From NCBI GenBank assembly GCA_014237925.1, contig JABACB010000006.1:1-62448 (forward strand): a DNA stretch of 62,448 nt, written 5' to 3'. Made by a program: the position numbers and the translations under genes. The notes beneath the pieces were generated by a model that saw only the letters and a program-made list of their open reading frames with translations, was not told where the DNA came from and made no database searches. How positions within the stretch are numbered: position 1 is the first letter of the stretch; each line of letters starts with the position of its first letter. The stretch is from Alphaproteobacteria bacterium (GTDB lineage: Bacteria; Pseudomonadota; Alphaproteobacteria; JABAAW01). Positions 1-9,019 of the stretch are shown in pieces.

Positions 1-56
1 AGTAGGGCGTTGCCGTCCCTTCTCTGCACGGATACTCAAAAATAGATATGGAAAAC

Positions 57-120
57 ACAGACTGGAAAAAACAGACTGGAAAATATAGACTGGAGAAAAT
101 ATAGACTGGAGAAAATATAG
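57..120. repeat. Short tandem repeat array, 14-16 bp units, 4 copies
   Basis: Four consecutive units built on the core agactggaraaa fill positions 57-120: two of 14 bp, then two of 16 bp (atagactggagaaaat). The stretch 1-309 contains no gene I can support. After this array, 150-190 is a second low-complexity stretch with repeated ttgttt/tccttg words, ending just before the first glycosyltransferase. Confidence 0.85.
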
Positions 121-309
121 AAAAGAGAAATTGCATACGAAAATTCGCAAGTTCTTGTTTATCCTTGTTTGTCTTTGTTTGTCCTTGTCTTTCAGCGTTT
201 TCGTGCTTCGTACGGGCTTGAAGCCGCGCCAGTTTGCTTGAATTGCGGATTCTCGTATGTAAGCCCTCAAAAAAGGCTAAAAAAGAATAAACAAAGAATC
301 AACATAGCC

Positions 310-2022
310 ATGAGCACAACACAAAAAAACATAGGCATCGTTCTCTTTTTTCTTGTCGCGCTCAAGGCGAGTGCTCTCGTCGTTGTCTTCTCCGTCTTGC
401 ACCCAGGGTTCTCCTTGGATGCAGCCGAAATACTTTACTGGGCGCAAGAGCTGCAATGGAGCGGGCAAAAACATCCCGCCATGCCAGCGTGGATCCTAAA
501 AGCTTTCTTGTTGTGGTTGCCTAGCACTGCCGCGTCTTACTATCTTGTCGGGCAAGTAACATTGCTTGCAACCTATCTGTTCGTTTGGCTCTTGGCGAAA
601 GAGTTCCTGCAACCCTTCGCCGCGTTGCTCGCAACGCTTGTCCTTGCTTGCGGGCTCTTCTACAGCTTTTACAGTCTCACCTACAACGCCAACACCTTGT
701 CGCTACCGGCGTGGGCTGCCTTCAGCTTTTTTCTGTGGAAAGCGCTCGAAGACGGTAGATGCCGATGGTGGATCGCGCTCGCTTGCGCCGCAGCCTTCGC
801 GTTGCTGACAAAATATGCCGTCGTCTTGTTGTTCGCAGCAGCGGGGGGGGCTGTTCTGATCGTTCCGAAATGGCGCGCTTGTCTCAAAACCTACAAGCCT
901 TATTTGGCAGCGATCGTCGTCTTGCTACTGACGCTCCCCCACTGGCTGTGGGTTGTCGATCACAATTTCATCACCTTCGATTACGCAACAGCGCAGCTCT
1001 CGAAAAACATGCCGACTCTGTTTGCTCCCGCCCTTTATTTTCCGTTGCGATTCACTTTCGGACAGATCGTCAATATGCTTCCGGTGCTGTTGTGTCTCGC
1101 GGTCTTCTTCGTGCCGAAGCATAAAAAGACGAAGCGTACAAAGACGAAGCGTAGAAGGGGCTCGCGCCTTCAAGCGCTAGATGTGTCTTCCTGCTACAAC
1201 AAGAAAGTCTTTCTGTTGACCATGGGACTGATCCCTTGTTTTGTGACCGTTGTGTTGTCGATGGTTTTGCAGAAGTATGTGCATAGCTTGTGGGGATTGT
1301 TCTATTGGAACTTGACGGGGATCGCCTTCTTTTATTTCTTGAGAGAGAGGATCACACAAGAGGTGATTGCGAGAAGGGTTCGCCTTTTTTTTGTCGTTTG
1401 GACGCTTCTTGTTGTTCTGACGACCGTCGGTTTTTTGCTGCTGCCTTTCGCTACGAGTTCTAGCAAGGTATGGGTGTTTGAGAGTCCGTACCAGGGACAG
1501 AGAAGAGTCGGCGTGGGTTTTGAAGAGGGTGGAAATGAGCAGGCGAAGCGAGCGACTTCCAAGGAACGCGATTTTGTTCTTGATCTTAATCCCAGCTATC
1601 GTCCTTTCTTCGATGTCGATGTTGTCGTGCGGACGATTGCCGAAGGATGGCGTAGGGAGCGATCGTCGACTTTGTCGGTGATCGGCAGCGAGCAGTGGCT
1701 TGCGAGCAGCGTGTCTTTTTTCTCGCCGTCGCGTTTTTCGATCGTCGCGCTGTTTGACGCACACAGGACGGCGTGGCTGGCGCACAATCGAGAGCAGTGG
1801 AACGAAGAGGGGGGAGTTGTTTTGTGGGTGGCGCACGATGACACGCCTTATATGCCGCGTCGGTATCGACGGGCTTTGAGCGACCGTCCCTATGCTTTGC
1901 AGCCCTCGTTTTCTGTGCCGTGGCGAAAAATCTTGGGCTTGGAGGCGAGCATCGTGCGCGGACTTCCTGCGTCTACGATAGGTTGGGCGATCGTGCCGCC
2001 GTTGCCAAAAAAGAGTGAGTGA
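310..2022 (+). CDS. GT39/ArnT-like membrane glycosyltransferase (first paralogue)
   Basis: A 570-residue polytopic protein of the dolichyl-phosphate-mannose mannosyltransferase (PMT_2/ArnT) type. Such enzymes take a sugar from a polyprenyl-phosphate donor and transfer it to an acceptor on the outer face of the inner membrane. The family signature is near the N-terminus: an acidic D37-A-A-E40 followed by ILYW, and KHPAMPAW about 15 residues on, matching the first periplasmic loop with the catalytic Asp. About ten hydrophobic segments follow, then a soluble C-terminal domain (about 380-570). I chose ATG 310; the frame stays open to 169, but those 47 residues are basic, non-conserved and come from a repeat-rich region. 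The KTKRTKTKR stretch in a loop is encoded by a short repeat. The next gene is a close paralogue. Substrate unknown. Confidence 0.8.
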   Translation: MSTTQKNIGIVLFFLVALKASALVVVFSVLHPGFSLDAAEILYWAQELQWSGQKHPAMPAWILKAFLLWLPSTAASYYLVGQVTLLATYLFVWLLAKEFLQPFAALLATLVLACGLFYSFYSLTYNANTLSLPAWAAFSFFLWKALEDGRCRWWIALACAAAFALLTKYAVVLLFAAAGGAVLIVPKWRACLKTYKPYLAAIVVLLLTLPHWLWVVDHNFITFDYATAQLSKNMPTLFAPALYFPLRFTFGQIVNMLPVLLCLAVFFVPKHKKTKRTKTKRRRGSRLQALDVSSCYNKKVFLLTMGLIPCFVTVVLSMVLQKYVHSLWGLFYWNLTGIAFFYFLRERITQEVIARRVRLFFVVWTLLVVLTTVGFLLLPFATSSSKVWVFESPYQGQRRVGVGFEEGGNEQAKRATSKERDFVLDLNPSYRPFFDVDVVVRTIAEGWRRERSSTLSVIGSEQWLASSVSFFSPSRFSIVALFDAHRTAWLAHNREQWNEEGGVVLWVAHDDTPYMPRRYRRALSDRPYALQPSFSVPWRKILGLEASIVRGLPASTIGWAIVPPLPKKSE

Positions 2023-2050
2023 GAGCTATCGCAACAAGGCCATGACACGT

Positions 2051-2105
2051 GCGTTGTGGACACGTGCGTTGTGGACAGGCGCGTTGTGGACATGCGCGTT
2101 GTGGG
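2051..2105. repeat. 15 bp tandem repeat, 4 copies (last partial), between the two GT39 genes
   Basis: Units of 15 bp (gcgttgtggacacgt and variants) start at 2051, 2066, 2081 and 2096. The array lies between the stop of the first glycosyltransferase and the ATG of the second. It is translatable in frame with the second gene, but is most simply an intergenic array. Confidence 0.9.
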
Positions 2106-2154
2106 CTTGTGTTGCGTTGCTGCTGACATCTTGCGCGGGCGAGGCAATCTGACG

Positions 2155-3879
2155 ATGCGTGTTCGCAAGAACGACTGGGGAATATGGCTTGGTCTTGTTT
2201 TGTTGGTCCAAGCGGTTGTTTTGGTCGTGGTCTTTGCTTGTCTGCATCCGGGCTTGCAAGCGGATGCGGCGGAGATTCTCTACTGGACGCAGGAGCTACG
2301 ATGGAGCGGACAAAAGCATCCTGCCATGCCGTCGTGGATTCTGAGGGTCTTCTTGTTCTTTCTGCCCGATACCCTCGCCTCCTACTATCTTGTCGGACAA
2401 ATCACGCTAGTAGCCACCTATTTTTTCGTCTGGCGGCTGGCTCAAGAGTTTCTTGCACCCTTGTCTGCTCTGCTTGCGACGCTGATCCTTGCCTGCGGGT
2501 TTTTCTACAGCTTCTACAGCTTGACCTACAACGCGAACACCGTGTCGTTGCTGTCGTGGGCTGCCGTTAACTTCTTTTTTTGGAAAGCTCTCGACGACGG
2601 GCGACCACGATGGTGGATGGCACTCGCGCTCGCGGCAACGGTCGCGCTGCTGACGAAGTACGCAGCCGTCTTGTTGCTGGCGGCAGCGGGGATGACGGCA
2701 CTGATGCGCCCTCACTGGCGGAGACACTTCCAAACTTACAAACCTTACGCATGTGCGGGGGGGGTGTTGCTGCTCACCTCGCCGCATTGGTGGTGGGTCG
2801 TACAAAACGGCTACGCCACCTTTGCTTATGCAACGGTGCAGATCTCGCAAAAACCGGCTGTGCCGTTCTTGCCCGCGCTCTACTTTCCGTTGCGCTTCGT
2901 CTACGGACAGATCGTCAATATGCTCCCCGTTTTTTTGTGTTTCGCGGTCTTTCTTCCGTGGCGCGCCGCGCCGCAACCTTCTCACGAAGAGCTTCGCTCA
3001 GCACGCGATCGACGCGTTTTTCTGCTGACGATGGGACTGCTACCCTTCGTTTTTTCGGTTGCCTTCTCGGCATTGCAGCAGAAGTACATTCACAGCCTCT
3101 GGGGTTTGTTCTACTGGAACTTGACGGGAGTGGCACTCTTCTACTTCGCCAGGAACGCGATTTCTCTGCAGACGATTCGTCGAAGGGTGCCTGTTTTCTT
3201 TGCCGTGTGGGGTAGCCTCGTCTTGTTGACGACGGCGGGAGTGCTCGCCTTGCCTTTCGTCGCATCTCCGCGACAAGCGTGGCTGTTCGACGGTCCGTAT
3301 CAGGTGGTGACGAAACCCGTTGCCGCGAAGCCCTCGCTTATCGATGCGTTGCTCGGTCGTCGTGCACGGCAAACTTCTGGGCAACGGCTTGGGCAAAGCT
3401 TTGGAGATGAGAAAATGTCGTCGCGCGTCTTGCCGCGGATTTCGATGCCTCCGAGCTTGCGTCCTTTCTTCGACGGCAAGCTTGTTGCTCGGAGGGTTGC
3501 AGAGGGCTGGCGAGAGGCGGGGTATTCGCCGTTGTCGGTTGTCGGCGGCGGCTGGCTTGCGACCAATGTTTCTTTTTTTGCGCCTTCGAGACCTGCGGTC
3601 GTCGCGCTGTTCGACGGGGAGAGGACGGCGTGGCTTGCCCACAGCCGAGAGGAGTGGCGCGAGCAGGGAGGGGTTCTCTTGTGGTTTGCACGACATTCGA
3701 ACGAGGAGTTGCCGCGTCGGTATCGTCAGGTTTTGCGCGACCGACCTTATGTGTTGCAACAACCCTTTGTTGTGCCGTGGCGAAAGATTTTCGGAGTGGA
3801 GGTCAGGAGGGTGCGCGGCGTTCCCGCGCCGCTGATAGGGTGGGCGCTTGTTCCGCCCTTGGACGCGCGGCGTGAGTGA
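2155..3879 (+). CDS. GT39/ArnT-like membrane glycosyltransferase (second paralogue)
   Basis: A 574-residue paralogue of the preceding gene, alignable along its length. It has the same D37-A-A-E40-ILYW signature, KHPAMPSW, the FFYSFYSLTYNANT segment, YALxxPFxVPWRKI near the end, and a membrane-embedded N-terminal two thirds followed by a soluble tail. ATG 2155 is placed like the start of the first copy; the frame is open 33 codons upstream through the 15 bp repeat, which I exclude. The basic loop of copy 1 is different here. The pair looks like a tandem duplication that has since diverged, probably to glycosylate different lipid or polysaccharide acceptors (inference). It overlaps the start of the next gene. 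Confidence 0.8.
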   Translation: MRVRKNDWGIWLGLVLLVQAVVLVVVFACLHPGLQADAAEILYWTQELRWSGQKHPAMPSWILRVFLFFLPDTLASYYLVGQITLVATYFFVWRLAQEFLAPLSALLATLILACGFFYSFYSLTYNANTVSLLSWAAVNFFFWKALDDGRPRWWMALALAATVALLTKYAAVLLLAAAGMTALMRPHWRRHFQTYKPYACAGGVLLLTSPHWWWVVQNGYATFAYATVQISQKPAVPFLPALYFPLRFVYGQIVNMLPVFLCFAVFLPWRAAPQPSHEELRSARDRRVFLLTMGLLPFVFSVAFSALQQKYIHSLWGLFYWNLTGVALFYFARNAISLQTIRRRVPVFFAVWGSLVLLTTAGVLALPFVASPRQAWLFDGPYQVVTKPVAAKPSLIDALLGRRARQTSGQRLGQSFGDEKMSSRVLPRISMPPSLRPFFDGKLVARRVAEGWREAGYSPLSVVGGGWLATNVSFFAPSRPAVVALFDGERTAWLAHSREEWREQGGVLLWFARHSNEELPRRYRQVLRDRPYVLQQPFVVPWRKIFGVEVRRVRGVPAPLIGWALVPPLDARRE

Positions 3880-4885
3880 CGGGGCGGCGAGGGCGAGGGG
3901 AGAGGAGGGTGAGGGTTTGCGCGTCGGGGCATCGTTGAGAAGGCGTTTGGCGTTGCGCGAGCGTATCGTTTCGCGGCGTGTGCGACGGGGCAGGGATGCG
4001 GAGTTTCTTTTTCGCCATGCGGGCGAGTTGTTGGCGGACAAGTGGCTTGATTTGAAGCGGCCTGTCGAGCGTGTTGTGGCGCTCACGCCGCGCGACGGCG
4101 CTTTGTTGCAGGCTTTGGCGGAGGGGGGAGCTTTGCAGCGCATGGGTCAATTGACGCTGTGCGAGCCCTCGCGGCGTTTGGCGATGTTGTTGGAACAAAA
4201 CGCGGTGCGGCTTGTGCCGCGGGAGTTGCGTTCTCGGTTGCGCGTCAAGGTTTCTTTGGAGGACGAGGTTGAGCTGTTCGATGCGGCGCTGTCTTTCTTT
4301 TCGTTGCATTGGGAGCAGGACTTGTCGCGGTCTTTGACGACACTGGCGGCTTTGCTGAAGGCGGACGCACCTTTCTACGCTGTTGCGTTCGGCGAGGGGA
4401 CGCTCGGTGTTTTGGCGCAAACCTTGTTGAAAGCCGAATCGCGCTTGCGGCATCGTGTTTGCATGCGCGTGCCTAGTTTTCCTTCGCTGGAGCGTGCGGG
4501 CAATGCCATGCGCGACTTGCCTTTTATGCACCAGCCTTTTGTCGAAAGTTTTTGTGTCGAGGCGGACTACGAGAACCTGTGGGATTTGCTGAGCGACGTG
4601 CAGGCGATGGGAGAATCGGGGGCGCTCGCCGAGACGACGCCTTTGTCGAGGGAGGTGGTGGCGCTAGCGGACGCGCTGTATCCTCGTTCTAGGGGGCGAT
4701 TGTTGGCAGAGTTCCATGCGCTCGTGCTGCACGGCTGGACGGCATCGGCTCCTTCATCTTCGTCCTCCGCATCTTCGTCCTCAGCGTCTTCGTCCTCGGC
4801 GTCTTCGTCCTCAGCGTCTTCGTCCCCGGCGTCTTCGTCCTCGGCGCACAAGGGAGGAGACAAGCGTCGGGAAGGCGAGCGTTAG
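3872..4885 (+). CDS. SAM-dependent methyltransferase, BioC/NDUFAF5-like
   Basis: A class I methyltransferase of the alphaproteobacterial family related to BioC and mitochondrial NDUFAF5. The N-terminus has the family's typical basic stretch and FLFRHAGELLADKWLDLKR. LSFFSLHWEQDL and LLKADAPFYAVAFGEGTL match the conserved LSLHWVNDLP and LKPDGxFxAALFGGxTL segments. The usual glycine-rich SAM motif I is degraded here (VVALTPRDG), so cofactor binding needs checking. GTG 3872 overlaps the previous stop; TTG 3848 is an alternative start. The last 45 residues are a Ser/Ala tract encoded by a 15 bp tandem repeat and are not part of the fold. It ends 3 bp from the convergent gltX. Specific substrate unknown. 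Confidence 0.7.
   Translation: MSDGAARARGEEGEGLRVGASLRRRLALRERIVSRRVRRGRDAEFLFRHAGELLADKWLDLKRPVERVVALTPRDGALLQALAEGGALQRMGQLTLCEPSRRLAMLLEQNAVRLVPRELRSRLRVKVSLEDEVELFDAALSFFSLHWEQDLSRSLTTLAALLKADAPFYAVAFGEGTLGVLAQTLLKAESRLRHRVCMRVPSFPSLERAGNAMRDLPFMHQPFVESFCVEADYENLWDLLSDVQAMGESGALAETTPLSREVVALADALYPRSRGRLLAEFHALVLHGWTASAPSSSSSASSSSASSSSASSSSASSSPASSSSAHKGGDKRREGER
4756..4845. repeat. 15 bp tandem repeat, 6 copies, in the methyltransferase 3' end
   Basis: Six 15 bp units of the form rtcttcgtcctcrgc, coding for repeated ASSSS. The unit is a multiple of three, so copy-number change keeps the frame. Confidence 0.92.
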
Positions 4886-4888
4886 GGG

Positions 4889-6358
4889 CTAGGGTTGGGG
4901 TTGGGCGAGGGCTTGTTCCAGCCGTTCGAGGGTTTGGCGTTTTCCAAGCACGGCGATCACTTCGCTGATGTCGGGCGAATCCATGCGTCCTGTGCAGACG
5001 GCGCGCAGGGGTTTTGCAAGGTCGGCGAATCCGAGCGACAGGCTCTGCGCTGTTTGGCGCATCGTTTGCGCGAGGGCGTGGGCTTGCCAGTCTGCGTCGT
5101 TCGTCTGCGCGAGGTTCTCGTCGAGGCGGGTCAGGGCTTGGGGCGGAAGGTTGAGAAGTGCCTCGTCCCAAACCTTTCGCGCCGTGGCATCGGGCAGAGG
5201 GAGGGTGGGCTTCTCGAAGTAGAAGCTGCCGAGCGCGACGAGGTTTTGTAGCGTTGTTGCGCGCTGCCGCAAGCCTTCGAGTCCTTGAAAGAATCGACGA
5301 CGGGCATCGGAGTCCGCCGAGGCGGGCAGGAAGGGTTGCAAGCGCGCTTGCAGATCGTCGAGCGGCAGAGTTCGCAGGTAGTGTGCGTTCAGGTGTTCGA
5401 GGCGTGCGTAGGAGACGCGCGCGGGTGCGGCGTTCAAGCCTTTGAGGTCGAACAGCTCGATGGCTTGTGGCATCGAGACGATCTCCAAGTCTTTGTGTCC
5501 CCAGCCGAGACGGAGAAGGAAGTTTGTCAGCGCTTCGGGGAGAAACCCTTGCTTGCGAAACTCTCCGATGGAACTTGAGCCGGTGCGTTTCGAAAGCTTG
5601 TGGCCGTCTTCGTCCAGCACCATGGGGATGTGCGCGTAGGCGGGTTTCGCCTGTTGTGTCGAGAAGATGTTGGCGCTTAGGCAGGCGTTGTAGAGGGCTT
5701 GTTGGCGGAAGGTGTTGGTGAGGTGGTCGTCGCCGCGGACGATGTGGGTGATGTTGGAATCGTAGTCGTCGACGACGACCGAGAGCATGTAGGTGGGGGA
5801 GCCATCGGAGCGGAGCAGGACGAAGTCGTCGATTTGCGCGTTTGGGGAGGTGATCGTTCCTTTGACGCTGTCGTCGAGGGTCGTTGTTCCTTCGTGCGGC
5901 ACTTTGAGGCGCACGACGGAGCTGGCATCGGCGTTGCGAGGCGCGTCCTTATGGGATTTTTCGCGCCAGGGGCTTTTGAAGACATCGCCGCGGTTGCGCG
6001 CTTCGGTGCGGGCTGCGTCTTTGCTGTCGCGCAAGACGCTGTCGTAGCAGCGGTAGGCTTTGCCTGCTTCGAGAAGTTGATCAGCGACTTTTGTGTGTTT
6101 GTCGTGTCTTGCGGATTGAAGAACATGCTCGCCGTCCCACTCGATACCGAGCCACTGCAGGTCTTGGACGATGCTTTCTGTGTTGTCGTCGATGGTTTGT
6201 CCGTTCGAGGGCGGATTCTTCTTGTCGGTGTCCTCGATGCGAAGGAGGAACTTGCCGTTGTGTTTTTTGGCGTAGAGAAAGTTGTAAAGAGCCGTGCGGG
6301 CACCGCCAAGGTGCAAACCCCCCGTGGGGCTTGGGGCAAATCGTACGCGGGTAGTCAT
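4889..6358 (-). CDS. gltX: Glutamyl-tRNA synthetase
   Basis: A class I aminoacyl-tRNA synthetase of 489 residues, the usual bacterial length, that charges tRNA-Glu in the cytoplasm. The N-terminus reads VRFAPSPTGGLHLGGAR, the GluRS version of the HIGH motif (residues about 8-20). HKLSKRTG, the KMSKS-type loop, lies at 253-260. The IEDTD and RGDDHLTNT segments of the catalytic domain are present, and a helical anticodon-binding domain follows from about residue 310. ATG 6358 starts directly on the conserved N-terminus. The gene is convergent with the methyltransferase (3 bp gap). Its upstream side faces a 500 bp repeat region rather than a normal promoter spacer. Confidence 0.96.
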   Translation of the reverse strand: MTTRVRFAPSPTGGLHLGGARTALYNFLYAKKHNGKFLLRIEDTDKKNPPSNGQTIDDNTESIVQDLQWLGIEWDGEHVLQSARHDKHTKVADQLLEAGKAYRCYDSVLRDSKDAARTEARNRGDVFKSPWREKSHKDAPRNADASSVVRLKVPHEGTTTLDDSVKGTITSPNAQIDDFVLLRSDGSPTYMLSVVVDDYDSNITHIVRGDDHLTNTFRQQALYNACLSANIFSTQQAKPAYAHIPMVLDEDGHKLSKRTGSSSIGEFRKQGFLPEALTNFLLRLGWGHKDLEIVSMPQAIELFDLKGLNAAPARVSYARLEHLNAHYLRTLPLDDLQARLQPFLPASADSDARRRFFQGLEGLRQRATTLQNLVALGSFYFEKPTLPLPDATARKVWDEALLNLPPQALTRLDENLAQTNDADWQAHALAQTMRQTAQSLSLGFADLAKPLRAVCTGRMDSPDISEVIAVLGKRQTLERLEQALAQPQP

Positions 6359-6856
6359 CGAATCAGCGTGGCATCAGTGTTACGCACCAGTATGAGACGC
6401 ATGTGTTACATCGCCTCAACCTTCAACGCCAAGCTATAACACGAACCAGATTGAAAGTAAAGTCTCAACCCAGCTGGTTTTCTTGGCGCGTCTGTTGCGC
6501 GAGCGCGTGCTTGTCAAGAAGCACAAGCGTGCGCGTAACAGAGATGTCACAGACGGACAAATCTATCCCAACCTCCTCTCTATCCCAACCTTCTCCTGCC
6601 TTCTGCCAATCCTCTCGTCCTGTCATGCGCAAAATCGTCGCCTCTGTGACGCGAGCCAGCTTGAAAGTAAAGTCTCAACCCAGCTGGTTTTCTTGGTCGT
6701 CTGTTGCGCGAGCGCGTGCTCGTTGCGCGCAACAGACATGTCAGTAGAACTTCGCATCGCTCATCGATGCTTCGCACTATTGTTTGTTCATTTTTTTGCG
6801 CCCATCTTTTTGCGCCTATTTTTTTCCACCCCCACCCATTTCTTACTGCTCTTGTC
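6359..6856. repeat. Duplicated intergenic block with hairpins between gltX and rsmA
   Basis: This 498 bp gap holds no gene. A segment of about 60 bp starting ttgaaagtaaagtctcaacc occurs at 6451-6511 and again at 6661-6720, exactly 210 bp apart. The second copy ends in a perfect 12 bp hairpin (arms GTCTGTTGCGCG and CGCGCAACAGAC, about 6699-6737). The first copy forms a longer imperfect version. Between the copies lies a decayed duplicate of the rsmA 3' end. The block looks like a tandem duplication of the rsmA downstream region. The 6780-6880 part is T-rich with several short repeated words (ttactgctcttg, tttttgcgcc). Confidence 0.8.
6553..6645 (-). pseudogene. Duplicated fragment of the rsmA 3' end
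   Basis: Read on the minus strand, this stretch gives ATILRMTGREDWQKAGEG and, after a short duplicated insert, GIDLSV. The intact rsmA product has STILRMAGREDWRKAGED followed by GIDLSRRAG (its final 35 residues or so, encoded around 6920-7005). Nucleotide identity is obvious (gacaaatctatccca, gccaatc, cgcaaaatcgtcg). It has no start and no catalytic parts, so it is a dead partial copy. Confidence 0.8.
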
Positions 6857-7744
6857 TTACTGCTCTTGTTTTGCTGCTTTTGCCCAGCGTAGCCACTCTT
6901 CTCCCCTCGCCTCCCCCGCCCGTCTGGACAAATCTATCCCAGCGTCCTCCCCCGCCTTCCGCCAATCTTCTCGCCCCGCCATACGCAAAATCGTCGACAT
7001 CTTCTTCCTGCGATACGAAAACAATAGCCCCGTCATCTCCGCCACAAGGGCATACTCCTCGCTGGTCGCCGTGTGTTCTCGCTCTCCGCGAGGAAAGAAT
7101 CGCACCACACACGAAACAACCTTAGGCACAGGAACAAAAGAAGACGGCGCAACATCAAAACATCGCTCGACACGAGACCGCAACCCCACCAACACCGAAA
7201 GCCTCCCGTAAGCGGCATCGCCGACCTCCGCCGTGATACGCTCGGCAACCTCGCGCTGAAACATCAACACCATCACCTTATGGCGACCTTCCCCCTCGCG
7301 CTCTAGCAACCTTCGCAAAATCACCGTACCTACGCTGTACGGCAGGTTGCCTACAATAACCGCGTCGTCTTCGCCGTCTCTTTTTTGAAGGATTTTTCCA
7401 TAATCCATCGTTCTCGCATCTCCCTCCACCACCTCCAATTCCCTTCCCTCGCTTAGCCCCTCGCTCCATCGTCTTAAGAAATCCGCTAGCCTTGCTTCCG
7501 CCTCGATGGCAACGATCCGCCTAGCTCCCTGGTGAAACAGCGCGCGCGTCAAAGCCCCTGCGCCTGCGCCAATCTCCACCACCGGCGACGAAGAAAGCCC
7601 CCCCCCGACATCACAACTTTGGGCAATACGCCTCGCGCAATCCGCATCTCTCAAGAAGTTCTGTCCGCGACTCTTCTGTCTGGCGCTCGCTTGCAACAAG
7701 CCGGCAGAGCGCAGCAGAGCCTGCATGTCCTCGTTCTCCTTCAA
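6857..7744 (-). CDS. rsmA: 16S rRNA dimethyladenosine transferase (KsgA/RsmA)
   Basis: Dimethylates the two adjacent adenosines in the 3'-terminal hairpin of 16S rRNA during 30S assembly. The 295 residues include GQNFL (27-31), the SAM-binding EIGAGAGALT (57-66), the catalytic NLPY (133-136) and SFVPVPKV, all diagnostic. The C-terminal helical domain ends in a Lys/Gln/Glu tail. Two starts are possible, ATG 7744 and ATG 7726; neither has a strong ribosome-binding site. It is the last gene of the lptF-lptG-lptD-surA-pdxA-rsmA run, 48 bp after pdxA, the same association as the classical surA-pdxA-ksgA cluster. Its 3' end has been partly duplicated downstream. Confidence 0.95.
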   Translation of the reverse strand: MKENEDMQALLRSAGLLQASARQKSRGQNFLRDADCARRIAQSCDVGGGLSSSPVVEIGAGAGALTRALFHQGARRIVAIEAEARLADFLRRWSEGLSEGRELEVVEGDARTMDYGKILQKRDGEDDAVIVGNLPYSVGTVILRRLLEREGEGRHKVMVLMFQREVAERITAEVGDAAYGRLSVLVGLRSRVERCFDVAPSSFVPVPKVVSCVVRFFPRGEREHTATSEEYALVAEMTGLLFSYRRKKMSTILRMAGREDWRKAGEDAGIDLSRRAGEARGEEWLRWAKAAKQEQ

Positions 7745-7792
7745 GCTTCTTGCCAGGAATCAGAATTCGGAGTCAGAATTCATGGGCAGAGC

Positions 7793-8950
7793 TCACGCGG
7801 CTTGTTTCGGGTTGTGCGAGCTTGTCCTCTTGTCGTCCCCCCCTTGTCGCCCCCTTGTCGTCTCTTTTGTCGTCTCTTTTGTAATTTCTTTTGTAATTTT
7901 TTGGGTCGTCCTTTCGCGCCTCGTCTTCGCTATCCGCCACGCCATCGCCAAAGCAGCGGTAAGGCTGCCCGCATCGGCAATCCCTCGTCCGACAATGTCG
8001 CGTGCCGTACCATGGTCGGGCGAACAGCGCACGATCGGCAACCCCAGCGTGATGTTGACCGCTTGTTGATTCGACAGCAGCTTCAAGGGAATCAAACCCT
8101 GGTCGTGATACAAGGTCAAAGCGCAGTCGAAAGTCTTGCGCAGGCGGGGCAGGAAAAGGCTGTCCGAAGGATGCGGTCCTGTCGTGGCGATCCCCTCCTT
8201 GCACAAGCGAGCAACGGCGGGTTGTAGAATTGTCTTCTCCTCGTCGCCGCACGCTCCGCCCTCTCCCGCGTGAGGGTTCAACCCCGCGACCGCCAGCCGA
8301 GGTTGCTGGATGCCGAAATCTTCCTTCAACGCTCTGTGAGCCATGCGCGCAGCCTCCAGCACGCTCGTCTTGTCCAGCATCGCCACCGCGTGTCGCAGCG
8401 CGACATGCCGCGTGACAGGCAAGGTGCGCAGCCCGCGCCACGCGAGCAGCATTCCGTATCGCTCGACCCCCAAGGCTGTGGCGATGTATTCCGTATGTCC
8501 CCAAAGGACATGCTCGTCGTGGGAGAGAGCCGAAGGATTTCGAGGCTGTTCGGAAAAAATCTCCTTTTCGACAGGAAGCGTGACGACCCCGCAAGCCTTC
8601 CCCTCGGCGCACAAGCGCACGGCTGCATCGATCGACGCACGCGCTGCTAGCCCCTCGTCCAACAAGGGCAGGGCGAGCGGGAAGTGCGCGCGCGCCTCCT
8701 CGACCCCCGACACTCTGCGACAAGGTATAGAGAAAGCTTCGAAGTCTTCTTTGCGTCCGCCGAGCGACAGGAAGCAAGGCGATTCTTTGCCGCCCTTGCC
8801 CTGATGTCGCTGCGCCCAAAAGCGCCATGCCTTAGAAAGAACCTCCGCACCGATGCTTTCACGGCTACCCGCGGTGACGACCAACGGAGGCTGAGGTGCA
8901 TCAGGAGATAATCCGCAAGGAAACTGGGAAGATGATTCGGAAGATAGCAT
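7793..8950 (-). CDS. pdxA: 4-hydroxythreonine-4-phosphate dehydrogenase
   Basis: NAD-dependent, metal-requiring dehydrogenase of the DXP-dependent pyridoxal phosphate pathway. It makes the amino-ketone that PdxJ (encoded at 33.4 kb) condenses with deoxyxylulose 5-phosphate. Family segments are clear: VTAGSRESIGAE (N-terminus), GHTEYIA with a metal-ligand His, GLNPHAGEGG, LYHDQGLIPLK with a second metal His, and VNITLGLPIVRCSPDHGTA. The core is about 335 residues. The last 45 residues are a Lys/Thr-rich tail (KITKEITKETTKET) encoded by a 12 bp-type repeat at about 7845-7900 and are probably dispensable. It lies between surA (69 bp gap) and rsmA. Confidence 0.95.
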   Translation of the reverse strand: MLSSESSSQFPCGLSPDAPQPPLVVTAGSRESIGAEVLSKAWRFWAQRHQGKGGKESPCFLSLGGRKEDFEAFSIPCRRVSGVEEARAHFPLALPLLDEGLAARASIDAAVRLCAEGKACGVVTLPVEKEIFSEQPRNPSALSHDEHVLWGHTEYIATALGVERYGMLLAWRGLRTLPVTRHVALRHAVAMLDKTSVLEAARMAHRALKEDFGIQQPRLAVAGLNPHAGEGGACGDEEKTILQPAVARLCKEGIATTGPHPSDSLFLPRLRKTFDCALTLYHDQGLIPLKLLSNQQAVNITLGLPIVRCSPDHGTARDIVGRGIADAGSLTAALAMAWRIAKTRRERTTQKITKEITKETTKETTRGRQGGDDKRTSSHNPKQAA

Positions 8951-9019
8951 GGCGTTTGGGGAAAAGACCGCTGCCGCTTCGTTCGGCGAGAATGAGAACT
9001 TTGCGCGCAGGAAGAGAGA

